A stretch of DNA of 41,094 bases from Planctomycetota bacterium (lineage in GTDB: Bacteria > Planctomycetota > Phycisphaerae > Phycisphaerales > UBA5793), in the NCBI GenBank assembly GCA_963205185.1, contig CAUJHZ010000062.1, forward strand, positions 1 to 41,094, given 5' to 3'. This document shows, piece by piece, positions 1 through 7,514 of the stretch; positions within the stretch are counted from its first letter, which is position 1, and every line of letters begins with the position of its first letter. Made by a program: the position numbers and the translations under genes. The notes under the pieces are model-generated. The model searched no databases and was not told the origin of the DNA. It saw nothing but the letters and a program-made list of their open reading frames with translations.

Positions 1-2
1 AC

Positions 3-245
3 ACCGGTCTGTTCCGCGGCAAGCGAACCATTGGCGGCGGACGCAAGCACGTCCGCAACGCGCTCTACATGGCCGCCCTCGTCGCCGCTCATCGCAATCC
101 GGTGTTCAAGACGCTCTACCAGCGGCTCCTCGCACTGGGCAGGCCCAAGAAGGCCGCCCTCATCGCCGTCACCCGCAAACTCCTCACCACCATCAACGTC
201 ATGATCCGAGACAACCAGCCATGGAATCCTTCAATAAACACTTGA
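3..245 (+). CDS. IS110-family transposase, C-terminal part (cut by window edge)
   Basis: An open frame enters from the left edge and stops at TGA 243-245, giving 80 residues. It contains GGGRKHVRNALYMAAL and later TRKLLTTINVMIRDNQPW, which match the C-terminal Transposase_20 region of IS110-type DEDD transposases, including the serine-less helical tail. The N-terminal RuvC-like DEDD domain lies outside the window, so it cannot be said whether the element is intact. IS110 elements usually lack clear terminal inverted repeats and none is visible downstream. The gene ends about 175 bases from tRNA-Gln, on the opposite strand. The family call is confident; activity is unknown. Confidence 0.85.
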   Translation, partial: TGLFRGKRTIGGGRKHVRNALYMAALVAAHRNPVFKTLYQRLLALGRPKKAALIAVTRKLLTTINVMIRDNQPWNPSINT

Positions 246-360
246 CTTCAAAGACAGTCGCTACCGGCGCGCTGCCGCATGCGAGTCGCCGAGCCTGCGC
301 CCTTCAGATTCCTCAGGTTCTTCGACGGAGCGTGGTCCCGACCTGCACGCGCCATCGACA

Positions 361-387
361 AGCCCCGTCGCTGGGGGCGGCGGGGCT
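361..387 (-). terminator. GC-rich hairpin downstream of tRNA-Gln
   Basis: The arms 361-371 and 377-387 form an 11-bp stem with one G-T pair around a 5-base loop. It lies 33 bases past the tRNA 3' end on the minus strand and could end that transcript. There is no T-run, so this is a structural call only. The rest of 246-419 shows no gene. Confidence 0.4.
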
Positions 388-419
388 GGCTGAAGTCAGG
401 TCATCTCGCTGATGGCGAA

Positions 420-490
420 CTGGGGATGAAAGATTCGAACTTTCACTAACTGATCCAGAGTCAGTCGTGCTACCGTTACACCAATCCCCA
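420..490 (-). tRNA. tRNA-Gln (anticodon CTG)
   Basis: The reverse complement folds as a 71-base tRNA. The 7-bp acceptor stem is TGGGGAT/ATCCCCA with discriminator G. The D-arm has the GTAACGGTAGC pattern. The anticodon stem ACTGA/TCAGT encloses the loop CTCTGGA with anticodon CTG, and the T-loop is TTCGAAT. The 3' CCA is not encoded. U1-A72 and the CTG anticodon fit glutamine. A promoter-like sequence lies just upstream. Confidence 0.95.
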
Positions 491-517
491 AACGGCGGGT
501 CTTCACCGACCCCCTGA

Positions 518-545
518 AATGTAGCACGCATTCGGGCGTCGGCAA
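518..545 (-). promoter_or_regulatory. Probable sigma70-type promoter of tRNA-Gln
   Basis: On the minus strand, TTGCCG (540-545) and TACATT (518-523) are 16 bases apart. Transcription would begin near 510, about 20 bases before the mature tRNA 5' end at 490. Confidence 0.6.
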
Positions 546-608
546 GTTCGGTTTTTTCCGGCCAAAGCGATCCGGAGCGATGCGGCTCGACCTTCGAGGC
601 GCGGGGTC

Positions 609-646
609 GGCGGACGTCGACCCCACCCATCGTGTCGACGTCCGCC
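609..646 (-). terminator. Perfect 13-bp inverted repeat after the Xer recombinase gene
   Basis: GGCGGACGTCGAC at 609-621 is repeated inverted at 634-646 around a 12-base loop. It lies about 75 bases beyond the recombinase stop codon and upstream of the tRNA promoter, so it could separate the two transcripts. It has no T-run, so it is either a GC-rich terminator or a protein-binding palindrome. Confidence 0.45.
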
Positions 647-720
647 TTCGGCCGCGAACCGCAAGGCTCAGCAGCCGGATTGCCCCCGCTGGTGTCCCGT
701 CAAGGCCGGATCGGGGCGTT

Positions 721-1740
721 TCAGCCGGCCTCAGCCCGAGGGTGTGCGTCGTCATACGCATCCCGCAGCCGCTGCGTCGTGAGGTGCGTGTAGATCTGCG
801 TGGTCGAGAGCGACTGGTGGCCGAGCAGCTCCTGCACGCTGCGCAGGTCCGCTCCGTTGCCCAGCAGGTGGGTCGCGAAGCTGTGCCGCAGCGTGTGCGG
901 GCTGATGCTCGGATCGAGCCCCGCCTCGCGCAGGTACTTGTCGAGTTTGCGGCGCACCGAGCGCGAACTCAGCCGTCCGCCGTGCTTGTTGATAAACAGC
1001 GGCGGCCGCTTGCCCGACGCTTCGACCTGCTTGTGACGCGGGTCCTGGTGGAGCATGGTCAGGTAGTGGCGGATCGCCGCCAGCGCGTGCGAGCCCAGCG
1101 GCACGAGCCTCTCCTTCTTGCCCTTGCCGCGGATGTGCAGCGCTTCGCCGTACTCATCGAGATCCGACGAATCCAGATCGACCAGTTCGCTCACGCGCAC
1201 GCCCGTCGAATAGAGCGTTTCGAGAATGGCCCGGTCGCGGGCGCCGAGCAGTTCGCGATCGTCGGGCGCGCTGAGCAGGCGCTCGATCTCTTCGACGGTG
1301 ATGGCCTTGGGCAGGCGCTTGGCCTGCTTGGGCGTGCGGATCATGACCATCGGGTTGCCCTTGACCAGCCCGGTGCGGTCGGCCCACTTGTAGAAGGACC
1401 GCAGGGTGGCGATCTTGCGCGCCATGGTCGAGGCTGAGTAGTTCTGCTCGCTCAGGTGCGCCAGAAACGCGCGGATGACGTTGATGTCCGCCTGCACGAT
1501 GGTGCCGGTGACGGTCGCGGGGGCGGCGGCGCCGTTGCTCGCGCCGTTGCTGCCGTGAGCCCGGGCGTGCTGGAGGGCTCGCGACTCCTGCTCGGCGTTG
1601 ACGTTGATGTCGAACTCGTCGGCGAGGTAGTCGCCGTACTGGCGCAGGTCGGCGCCGTAGCACTTGGCGGTGTAGGCGCTGAAGTGGCGCTCATTGAGCA
1701 GGTAGTTCAGGAACGAGTCGATGATCTGGAAGTTGGCCAT
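721..1740 (-). CDS. Tyrosine recombinase, XerC/XerD type
   Basis: This 339-residue protein resolves chromosome dimers at dif if it is the housekeeping Xer recombinase. The catalytic set is complete: R182 (STGVRVSEL), K206, H282 and R285 (HTLRHSFATHLL), H308 (LGHQS) and nucleophile Y317 (QIYTHL). The N-terminal SAM-like DNA-binding domain (about 5-120) is interrupted at residues 48-80 by a Gly/Asn/Ala-rich stretch that usual Xer proteins of about 300 residues lack. The start is ATG 1740. XerC and XerD cannot be told apart by eye, so no symbol is given. An integrase of a mobile element is the alternative, but spacing and size fit Xer better. Confidence 0.9.
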   Translation of the reverse strand: MANFQIIDSFLNYLLNERHFSAYTAKCYGADLRQYGDYLADEFDINVNAEQESRALQHARAHGSNGASNGAAAPATVTGTIVQADINVIRAFLAHLSEQNYSASTMARKIATLRSFYKWADRTGLVKGNPMVMIRTPKQAKRLPKAITVEEIERLLSAPDDRELLGARDRAILETLYSTGVRVSELVDLDSSDLDEYGEALHIRGKGKKERLVPLGSHALAAIRHYLTMLHQDPRHKQVEASGKRPPLFINKHGGRLSSRSVRRKLDKYLREAGLDPSISPHTLRHSFATHLLGNGADLRSVQELLGHQSLSTTQIYTHLTTQRLRDAYDDAHPRAEAG

Positions 1741-1882
1741 GGGGTGTGGTTCCGGTATTCAGGTAATGGCGCCGCCGCGAGAAGGCCAGCGGCGCGGCTC
1801 GAAGCGCGCACCGTTGGCGGACGATTGACGGTCTGTGATGGAGGGGGTTTCGGCGTCCATGCCGGTCCTCGCTGTCCCTTGC

Positions 1883-1918
1883 GGCCTCCGCCGAGGCCAC
1901 GTCGGGTCAGCAGACCCG
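1883..1918 (-). terminator. Two tandem hairpins downstream of a lipoprotein gene
   Basis: GGGTC/GACCC, extended by C and G, at 1903-1918 has loop AGCA; GGCCTC/GAGGCC at 1883-1898 has loop CGCC. On the minus strand they follow the stop of the 1926-2693 gene within a few bases and precede the recombinase gene. They probably end the lipoprotein transcript. The rest of 1741-1925 shows no gene. Confidence 0.45.
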
Positions 1919-1925
1919 GCAGCGC

Positions 1926-2693
1926 CTAGGGGGCAGGCCGTTGATTGGCCGTCGCCAGCCGCCGGTTGTTTCTCGTCCGCTCTTCCATGAGCAGATCGCG
2001 AAGCAGGCGGTCGACGACATACTGCGTATACAGATCCATAACGACCAGATAACGCTCCCAGTTGAGCGCTGAATTGGTTTCCGTGCGTCCCCGCGCGAAT
2101 TGTTCGAGGCTGAGGCGGACGCCATTGTCCGCCGCGTTGAGCACCGCCGCCGCACTCGATTCGGGCCAGGCGTCCGGCTCGAATCCGTGCAGGGCGCTGT
2201 CCGACGGGGCCGTGCCGAGGTGCTCGATGACATCATCGGCCTGCGAGGGCGGCTGGGCGTGGTACAACTGCAGCGTGAGGCCGAGTACCGGCGGCTTGTA
2301 CGGGTCGTACGCCGTCACCGAGCCGACGATGATCGCATCGGCGCCGATGACGCGCGCCAGCGCGCGGGCCGAGGCCGGCGAGTCGATGCTGCCGATGTCC
2401 ATCGCGCGCATGCCGTCGAGCACGCGCTGCACGGGCAGCGCGTCGATGCCTTGCACGTTCTGCACTTCGCGGGCGATGATGTCGGCCACGGCGAGGGTGT
2501 CAATGGTGCTCACGCCCGTCTCGTTGACCGGCGGCGCCACGGCCCAGGTGACCGGCTCGCGGTACGGGCTCATGAGCGGCGCGTTGATCGCCGTGCGCTC
2601 TCGCATGCAGCCGCCGGCGACCACCAGCAGCAGGCCCAGGCATACCGCCAAGCCGGCGCTGCACCTGTTCGTCATGATCTGCACACTTGTCAT
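1926..2693 (-). CDS. Lipoprotein of unknown function
   Basis: 255 residues. The N-terminus is a lipoprotein signal, a hydrophobic run ending LLLVVAGGC with the lipid-carrying cysteine at about residue 29. The mature part has TWAVAPPVNETG and ALARVIGADAIIVGSV, a pattern seen in outer-membrane lipoproteins of the GNA1162/CsgG-like type that carry an alpha/beta domain. That relation is a guess from pattern. ATG 2693 is preferred because AGGA lies 5-8 bases upstream; an in-frame GTG at 2741 would add an unlikely basic leader. The gene follows the TolB-like lipoprotein gene with a 104-base gap, so the two may be co-transcribed. Confidence 0.65.
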   Translation of the reverse strand: MTSVQIMTNRCSAGLAVCLGLLLVVAGGCMRERTAINAPLMSPYREPVTWAVAPPVNETGVSTIDTLAVADIIAREVQNVQGIDALPVQRVLDGMRAMDIGSIDSPASARALARVIGADAIIVGSVTAYDPYKPPVLGLTLQLYHAQPPSQADDVIEHLGTAPSDSALHGFEPDAWPESSAAAVLNAADNGVRLSLEQFARGRTETNSALNWERYLVVMDLYTQYVVDRLLRDLLMEERTRNNRRLATANQRPAP

Positions 2694-2797
2694 GGCGTCC
2701 TGCCATCCACGACGGACTCCGCCCGCCGGCACATGATTCACAACTCGACCCGAGGTCTATTTTCGGACCAATCGACCCGCGGACTTTCGACGGAGCC

Positions 2798-4087
2798 TCA
2801 CGGCCCGGTATCCACGCCGGCCACGCCCGAATTTGAGTTCACCGCCGAGGGGCCCCGGGCCGTCTGGATCGCCCGGTCCGGGCCGATCGACCAGATGTTG
2901 TTCACGCCCGAGCGGTTCGAGACGAACAGGACGCGACCGTCGGGGCTCCAGGTCGGCTCGATGTTGGCGTACTCGCCGTTGGTCAGATTCACGCGATTGG
3001 AGCCGTCGAGATTGACCACCCAGATGTCCGCCCAGGCGCCCGTTTGAACCCCCGGATTCTCGCCCGGCCGGCCCGGCTCGGTGATGGTGGTGAACGTGAG
3101 CATCTTCCCGTCGGGGCTCCATGCCGGGTTGATCGCCGCAGCGTTGGCCGCGCTGACGATTTCGGTCGGCCGCGTGCCTTCGCCGTTGATGAACTCGATG
3201 GTCCAGATGCCAAAGAGGCGGCTGCCGCGCTCGCGCGGGTACTGGTACGCGATGAGATTCGACGCCGGATCGGGGTTCCATTCCGGGCACAAGCCGTAGC
3301 CGATGAAGCGGGGCAAACTGAAGTTGGCCGTCTCGGTGACCCACATCTCCCAGCGGCCCGACTGATCGCCCAGGCGCGAGTAGACGAGGTACTTGCCGTC
3401 GGGCGACCACGACGGATGAATCTCGTGCGCGGCGTCGCTGGTCACGCGGACCGCCTGCCCGCCGTTGGCCGCATCGATGATGTAGATGTCGTAGTTTCCC
3501 GCACGATTCGAGCAGAAAGCGATCTGCGAATTGTCCGGGCTGAACCGCGGCATGCGATCGCTCGCGGGATCATCGGTCAGGCGGCGCATGGTCAGGCCCG
3601 ACACGCTCTTGACGAAGATGTCCGGCGAGCGGCTGTGTTGGGTGCTCGAATACGCGACGTACTCGCCGGTTTTGTCCGCGTCGGGTTCGGCATCGCGGCC
3701 TTCGGTGGCAAAGGTCACCTGCGTGATGTTCTCGACCGCGGCTGTCTGCGTCGAGCGCCCGCCGTATCCGTCGATCTCGCCGTAGAGGCCGAGCCAGGGA
3801 TCGAAGTTGGTCAATCCAGGCTCGGTGCGAAACGGAACGGGCGGATTCGTGGGCGAGTCGCTCGTCGGCGCGAGACTTGCATCGAGGCTGACATAGTCCA
3901 GTTCGGCACTTGCGTCGTCGCGGCCGCTGGCGGTGGAAGGATCGGCGCTGCCCGATGGCTGCGGACCCGCGGCCGGGCCGGGCGGCTGGGCCTGGGTGTG
4001 CTCCGCCGGGGTCGAGGCGCAGCCGGAAATCGCCAATGCGAGGGCGGCAGCAATGCAAGTTTGCGAGAGCAGTTCGCGCTTCATCAT
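2798..4087 (-). CDS. TolB-like beta-propeller lipoprotein (PD40/WD40-like repeats)
   Basis: 429 residues. The start MMKRELL is followed by a hydrophobic stretch and the lipobox ALAISGC, so the protein is a lipoprotein. After a Pro/Ala-rich linker come repeated PD40 blades: RFSPDNSQIAFCSNRAGNYD, SWSPDGKYLVYSR, AWSPDGKMLTFTT and TWSPDGRVLFVSNR. This is the TolB C-terminal propeller fold. TolB proper is periplasmic and sits in a tol-pal operon; no tolQRA or pal gene is nearby, so a Tol role is not supported. ATG 4087 is chosen over an upstream start that would put a basic tail before the signal peptide. It leads into another lipoprotein gene on the same strand. Confidence 0.8.
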   Translation of the reverse strand: MMKRELLSQTCIAAALALAISGCASTPAEHTQAQPPGPAAGPQPSGSADPSTASGRDDASAELDYVSLDASLAPTSDSPTNPPVPFRTEPGLTNFDPWLGLYGEIDGYGGRSTQTAAVENITQVTFATEGRDAEPDADKTGEYVAYSSTQHSRSPDIFVKSVSGLTMRRLTDDPASDRMPRFSPDNSQIAFCSNRAGNYDIYIIDAANGGQAVRVTSDAAHEIHPSWSPDGKYLVYSRLGDQSGRWEMWVTETANFSLPRFIGYGLCPEWNPDPASNLIAYQYPRERGSRLFGIWTIEFINGEGTRPTEIVSAANAAAINPAWSPDGKMLTFTTITEPGRPGENPGVQTGAWADIWVVNLDGSNRVNLTNGEYANIEPTWSPDGRVLFVSNRSGVNNIWSIGPDRAIQTARGPSAVNSNSGVAGVDTGP

Positions 4088-4292
4088 GTCAGATCCCGTT
4101 TCCCGTTGTGGACGGTGGCCGGCGCTTCGCGCGCCCTGCCGTCTGGCCTTTATCGGACGACTTTCCAAGCCGACTTCATCGATTGCCGCGAGGCGGCTGA
4201 GGGGTTATCGACCGGAATGCCGCGTGATGTGAGGCTGGAATGGCGATCTGCCGGCGGTTTCCACCGGCGGGGGCCGGGCGCGCCGCAAAAAT

Positions 4293-4337
4293 GCAGAAAG
4301 GCCGGCACTCCCCTTCTGGATGCCGGCCCTCTTCTGC
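4293..4337. terminator. Interrupted 14-bp stem-loop
   Basis: GCAGAA (4293-4298) pairs with TTCTGC (4332-4337), and inside it GGCCGGCA (4300-4307) pairs with TGCCGGCC (4321-4328) around a 13-base loop. The function is not clear. It could be a terminator or part of a leader RNA. Confidence 0.4.
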
Positions 4338-4387
4338 TCCGATCCGAGGATCGGGATGGTCGGACGCAAATCCGCGCCTGAAACGCT

Positions 4388-4407
4388 TCCGGCTCCTCAA
4401 AGCCGGA
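4388..4407. other. 7-bp hairpin with a six-base loop
   Basis: TCCGGCT at 4388-4394 pairs with AGCCGGA at 4401-4407 around a six-base loop, CCTCAA on the plus strand and TTGAGG on the minus strand. Six-base loops are the mark of ANTAR-bound RNAs and an ANTAR regulator is the neighbour. However, the loop lacks the usual A1 and G4 and no matching twin hairpin was found. Confidence 0.35.
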
Positions 4408-4624
4408 GCCCACGATCAGCGGGCGTGAATCTGCCGCCGCGAGTTGTCTTCACTCTTCGCAAGCCGATGATCGCGAGCCAAGACCTGCCGTTGACTCGAA
4501 TCCGAGCCACCCACCGCAGACGGCCGCGAGAGGAACCTTGCCTCCCGGCTTGAAGGGGCGACGTGGCCCCGACTCAGAGAGTCTACCCGACAGAAGCGCG
4601 TTCGCAAGCGAAAGCGCCAGAAAG

Positions 4625-4639
4625 CGGCAAATCTTGCCG
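4625..4639 (-). terminator. Probable terminator of the ANTAR regulator gene
   Basis: CGGCAA/TTGCCG with a 3-base loop lies 22 bases past the regulator stop codon. On the minus strand it is followed by CTTTCT. It is short, but its position and the pyrimidine tail fit an intrinsic terminator. Confidence 0.5.
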
Positions 4640-4661
4640 ATTTCAAACAGCGTTTCACCGC

Positions 4662-5285
4662 TCAGGGGCTGGTCTGGGCCCCCGAGACGAACAGTTCGGC
4701 GTTTTCGAGAATGCTGCGCGCCACATCGGCAAGGGTGCGGCGGTTGTCTCGCGCCTGCTTCTGCAGCCGCTTCATGGCGGTTTCTTCGTTGATCTGCAGG
4801 CGCTCCACGAGGATCCACTTGGCGCGCTCGATGATTTTGCGGTCTTCGAGGCGCTTGCTGAGTTGGGCAATCTCGTCCTTGGCGGTGCGGCTCTCGAGGA
4901 AGCGCGCCCAGGCGATGGTCATCGCCGCCTCGAGGTCATCGCGCGTCACAGGCTTGAGCAGGTAGCCGAATACGCCCACGTCGGCGCCGGTGCGCAGGTA
5001 CTCCGAGTCGGAGAAGGCGCTGACGATGACGACGGGGATACCCATCTCGCCGTAGATGACTTTGGCCGCTTCCAGGCCGTTCATTTTCGGCATCTGGATG
5101 TCAAGCAGAACAAGGTCGGGCCGCTCGTTGCGACAGGCCTGCACGGCCTCTTCGCCGTTCTTGCAGCTTGCGGTGACGGTGTAGTTCAGATCACTCAGAC
5201 TCCGCGTCAACCCTTCGACGACGAGGTGCTCGTCGTCGGCAATCAGGATGCGGCGAAGGCGAGGCGTGCCGTTGGAAGATCCCAT
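4662..5285 (-). CDS. Response regulator with RNA-binding ANTAR output domain (AmiR/NasT type)
   Basis: 207 residues. The receiver domain (about 11-125) has the acidic pair D17-D18, phospho-acceptor D62 (LVLLDIQMPKMNG), S89 and K111 (LLKPV). A coiled linker leads to the ANTAR domain (about 145-195) with RAKWILVERLQINEETAMKR. ANTAR proteins bind paired hexaloop RNA hairpins and prevent transcription termination, often in nitrogen or amide metabolism. The target here is unknown and no histidine kinase gene is nearby. ATG 5285 is chosen because GGAG lies 9 bases upstream; an in-frame TTG at 5306 is less likely. It is transcribed from its own promoter about 165 bases upstream, leaving a long leader. 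Confidence 0.92.
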   Translation of the reverse strand: MGSSNGTPRLRRILIADDEHLVVEGLTRSLSDLNYTVTASCKNGEEAVQACRNERPDLVLLDIQMPKMNGLEAAKVIYGEMGIPVVIVSAFSDSEYLRTGADVGVFGYLLKPVTRDDLEAAMTIAWARFLESRTAKDEIAQLSKRLEDRKIIERAKWILVERLQINEETAMKRLQKQARDNRRTLADVARSILENAELFVSGAQTSP

Positions 5286-5439
5286 TCGATACCACTCCGA
5301 AGTCAAAAGCCCGTTGCCGGCGCGCCCGACCGTAGCGGCCGCCCCACCGGCGCCTCAGGTCGCTCATCGCACCGCTCTTGATTCGAATCCTTCACGCCCT
5401 CGTGGTCAGTCGCCGCCGTGGAATCGACCGGCGCTGACG

Positions 5440-5484
5440 GCTCTCAAGCGAGAGCAGTGTACCATGCCGGAGCGTCGGATGCAA
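5440..5484 (-). promoter_or_regulatory. Promoter of the ANTAR regulator with an inverted repeat at the start point
   Basis: On the minus strand, TTGCAT (5479-5484) and TACACT (5456-5461) are 17 bases apart, a good sigma70-type match. Directly after the -10 box lies GCTCTC/GAGAGC (5440-5455, loop of 4), either an operator or the first hairpin of the leader. The start would be near 5449. Confidence 0.6.
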
Positions 5485-5542
5485 TGCGCAAACGCATTCC
5501 CAACAGAGGATTCTGTCGCGTGCGGGCTTTGAGCAATGTGGA

Positions 5543-6721
5543 TCAGTCGAGCCAGTCCTCCGCTTTGAGGCGGTCGGGCACGTAAACCTCGGTCACGTAC
5601 GAAATGTCCTTGGTGATGAGCGACTCGACTTCCATCTTGAAGCCGTTGCGCAGCAGAGCCTGAATCTCCTTCTGCCACTGCTTCTTTTCCGCGAACCAGG
5701 GGTATTCGGCGATCTGTTTGGCCCGCGTGCGGTCGCGATCCGTCAGGGCGATCTGCACATCGTCGCTCAGCTTGTAGCGGTCATAGTCCATCGCGCGGAT
5801 GCCGAGGAACTTCGCATCCGGCACGGCCATGCGCCGCGACTCGAACGCGAGTGAGATCGAACCCTGCTTGATGACGCTGTAGATGTAATGCCCCCACGGA
5901 TCACAATCGAGCAGGCAATAGATCGGCAGCCCCAGTTCCTGGTTGAGGCGCTGCAGCAGCCGCCGCACGCCGCGCGGCGGCTGGCCGTTGCCGTGGGTGA
6001 GGATGCAGTTGTGCTTCTTCCAGAACTTGTCCTCGTTGAATCGCTGCCAAACGGTGTTCTTCTCGACGTGGAGGACAAACTCAGCCTCGCACTTCTTGAA
6101 CTGGATGACGCGCGGCTCGGTGATGCTCGGGATGCCGTAGCCGCCCGAACCCATGCGCCGGCAGTCGATCTCATCGCCGTTGTCGATGAGCGTGATGTTG
6201 CCGACCATGTCGCCGCGCTTGTCGGCGTAGACATGCAACTCTTCACGAAGCGATTCGAGCGTGACTTCGAGATCTTCGAGGATCGAGTCCGACTCGCTCT
6301 GGTCTTCGAAGGTCTTCTCCTTGGTGCCCTCGATGGTGTGCAGGCCGGCGTAGAACATGCCGCGGAGGCTCGAGGTCTTGTCGCGCTCGATGAGATCCTT
6401 GCAGCCCTTGGCCAGCAGCATGGTCTGCATGAACTTCTTGGCCTGGCCGAGGTTGAAGAGGTTGCGCCGCTGGCTGGCGCTGCCCATCTCGAGGATGCGC
6501 TTTGACCTGTTGTAGCTCGTGTTGCTCAGGCTGCGCGTGGGGATGACCACGAACGGGTCTCGCCCGGCCATCGAGGTCTTCACCACGGCGCCGGCGACTT
6601 CGTTGATGCGCTTGAGCGTCGCGGCCGACTTGGCGGCGTCGGTGCGCGAGCCCGCGGTCGACCGCGTGGGAGTGCGCGCGGGTTTTGTTCCCGTTGTTGG
6701 TTTCGCGGTCTTCTTAGCCAT
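5543..6721 (-). CDS. top6A: DNA topoisomerase VI subunit A (Spo11-like)
   Basis: 392 residues, close to archaeal Top6A. Topoisomerase VI is a type IIB enzyme (A2B2) that makes ATP-driven double-strand passages; subunit A carries the DNA-cleaving tyrosine. Residues 1-35 are a basic Lys/Thr/Pro tail. The winged-helix cleavage domain holds SSLRGMFYAGLH, where Y124 aligns with the catalytic tyrosine of the usual REIYY motif. The Toprim metal site is complete: E220 in LHVEKNTVW and D272/D274 in LLDCDPWGHYIY. The start ATG 6721 has GGAGG 7 bases upstream. Subunit B lies 3.7 kb upstream on the same strand with five genes between, an unusual spacing since archaeal pairs are often adjacent. Confidence 0.95.
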   Translation of the reverse strand: MAKKTAKPTTGTKPARTPTRSTAGSRTDAAKSAATLKRINEVAGAVVKTSMAGRDPFVVIPTRSLSNTSYNRSKRILEMGSASQRRNLFNLGQAKKFMQTMLLAKGCKDLIERDKTSSLRGMFYAGLHTIEGTKEKTFEDQSESDSILEDLEVTLESLREELHVYADKRGDMVGNITLIDNGDEIDCRRMGSGGYGIPSITEPRVIQFKKCEAEFVLHVEKNTVWQRFNEDKFWKKHNCILTHGNGQPPRGVRRLLQRLNQELGLPIYCLLDCDPWGHYIYSVIKQGSISLAFESRRMAVPDAKFLGIRAMDYDRYKLSDDVQIALTDRDRTRAKQIAEYPWFAEKKQWQKEIQALLRNGFKMEVESLITKDISYVTEVYVPDRLKAEDWLD

Positions 6722-6799
6722 ATGAACACCTCCGTGTGTTGGCGCGCCATCCGTGGGATGTAGCCGCGCGGGCGATTGTAGAGCGTCAAGCCGCGCTTC

Positions 6800-7483
6800 T
6801 CACAGGTTGAGGCCCAATGCGTCGTCAAGCCGGCGCTTGACATAGCGAGCGCCGGCACAGTCTCGCAGAGAGCAGTTGAGTTGCCACCGCCTGCCGTCCA
6901 AGGTGCGGTAGGCCAAGCTGTAGTCGAAGTGAGGGGGCTGCCCGCTGCGCCTGAAGCGCAGTGCGCTGATCTGGCCTGCAGGCAGTCGCGTCGCCCGCCT
7001 CTTTCCCGGTCCGAAGAGCGGCCCGTGCCAGGTGAGAAGTTCGTGGCCGTCGAACTGAACGATTGTTGAATTGACCAGTTGCGTGAGGAGTAAGAGCGTG
7101 AACACAAGCCCTGTGCCAACCACGAGCATCAAGCCCCCAAGGACGACGAAAGGACCCCCATTCATAGCCGCGGCCACGAAGATCACCGCCATGCACGCCG
7201 TGGCGAGCGCGCTGTAGAGAAGATAGCGCCACTTGCACGAGCCAGCATGATTCCAGCGCCAGCGAAGCGTCAGTACGCCGTTGACTTCGGTCTCCTTCAA
7301 CCACCCCGGGGGGATCAATGCACCGTTGTCGTTCAATGCGGCGTGATCCGACGCTGGAGAACTCTTGAGTAGGTCGTCGAGCAGCGTTCCTGCCTTGCAT
7401 TTCGGACATTCGACGCGACCGCCCTCAATCATGACTTCGCGGGTGTCGATGTCTTCGCCACATTGGCTGCAGGTCAGTCGCAC
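6800..7483 (-). CDS. Zinc-ribbon membrane protein of unknown function, copy 1
   Basis: 227 residues. It opens with a zinc ribbon, CSQCGEDI then CPKCKAG (two CxxC pairs 20 residues apart). After a linker come two close membrane segments (about 90-140: LLYSALATACMAVIFVAAA and a Gly/Leu/Val-rich second helix). A soluble C-terminal part, about 85 residues with alternating hydrophobic strands, may be PH-like; this is only a fold guess. The start is GTG 7483 with GAGGTG upstream. It is a paralogue of the next gene upstream, 31 bases away, and lies 78 bases from top6A on the same strand. Confidence 0.7.
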   Translation of the reverse strand: MRLTCSQCGEDIDTREVMIEGGRVECPKCKAGTLLDDLLKSSPASDHAALNDNGALIPPGWLKETEVNGVLTLRWRWNHAGSCKWRYLLYSALATACMAVIFVAAAMNGGPFVVLGGLMLVVGTGLVFTLLLLTQLVNSTIVQFDGHELLTWHGPLFGPGKRRATRLPAGQISALRFRRSGQPPHFDYSLAYRTLDGRRWQLNCSLRDCAGARYVKRRLDDALGLNL

Positions 7484-7514
7484 AGGCCATCACACCTCGC
7501 GGTGGTCATTCAAA

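Larger units (their letters stand above)
4088..4661. other. 574-base non-coding region with several hairpins
   Basis: No convincing gene is seen on either strand. The region lies after the ANTAR regulator and before the TolB-like gene, both on the minus strand. It holds the three stem-loops listed separately and a shorter GGGGC/GCCCC hairpin near 4555. A long 5' leader for the TolB-like gene or a small RNA is possible, but no promoter could be assigned. Confidence 0.5.

Noticed and set aside
1..490. Genomic island bounded by tRNA-Gln with the Xer gene as integrase
   Set aside because: No direct repeat of the tRNA 3' end was found in the window and the recombinase looks like a housekeeping Xer protein.
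2798..4087. TolB of a Tol-Pal system
   Set aside because: It is a lipoprotein with no TolB N-terminal domain seen and no tol or pal neighbours.
4388..4407. A true ANTAR target RNA
   Set aside because: The loop lacks A1 and G4 on either strand and no second hexaloop hairpin lies at the usual spacing. Kept only as a hairpin.
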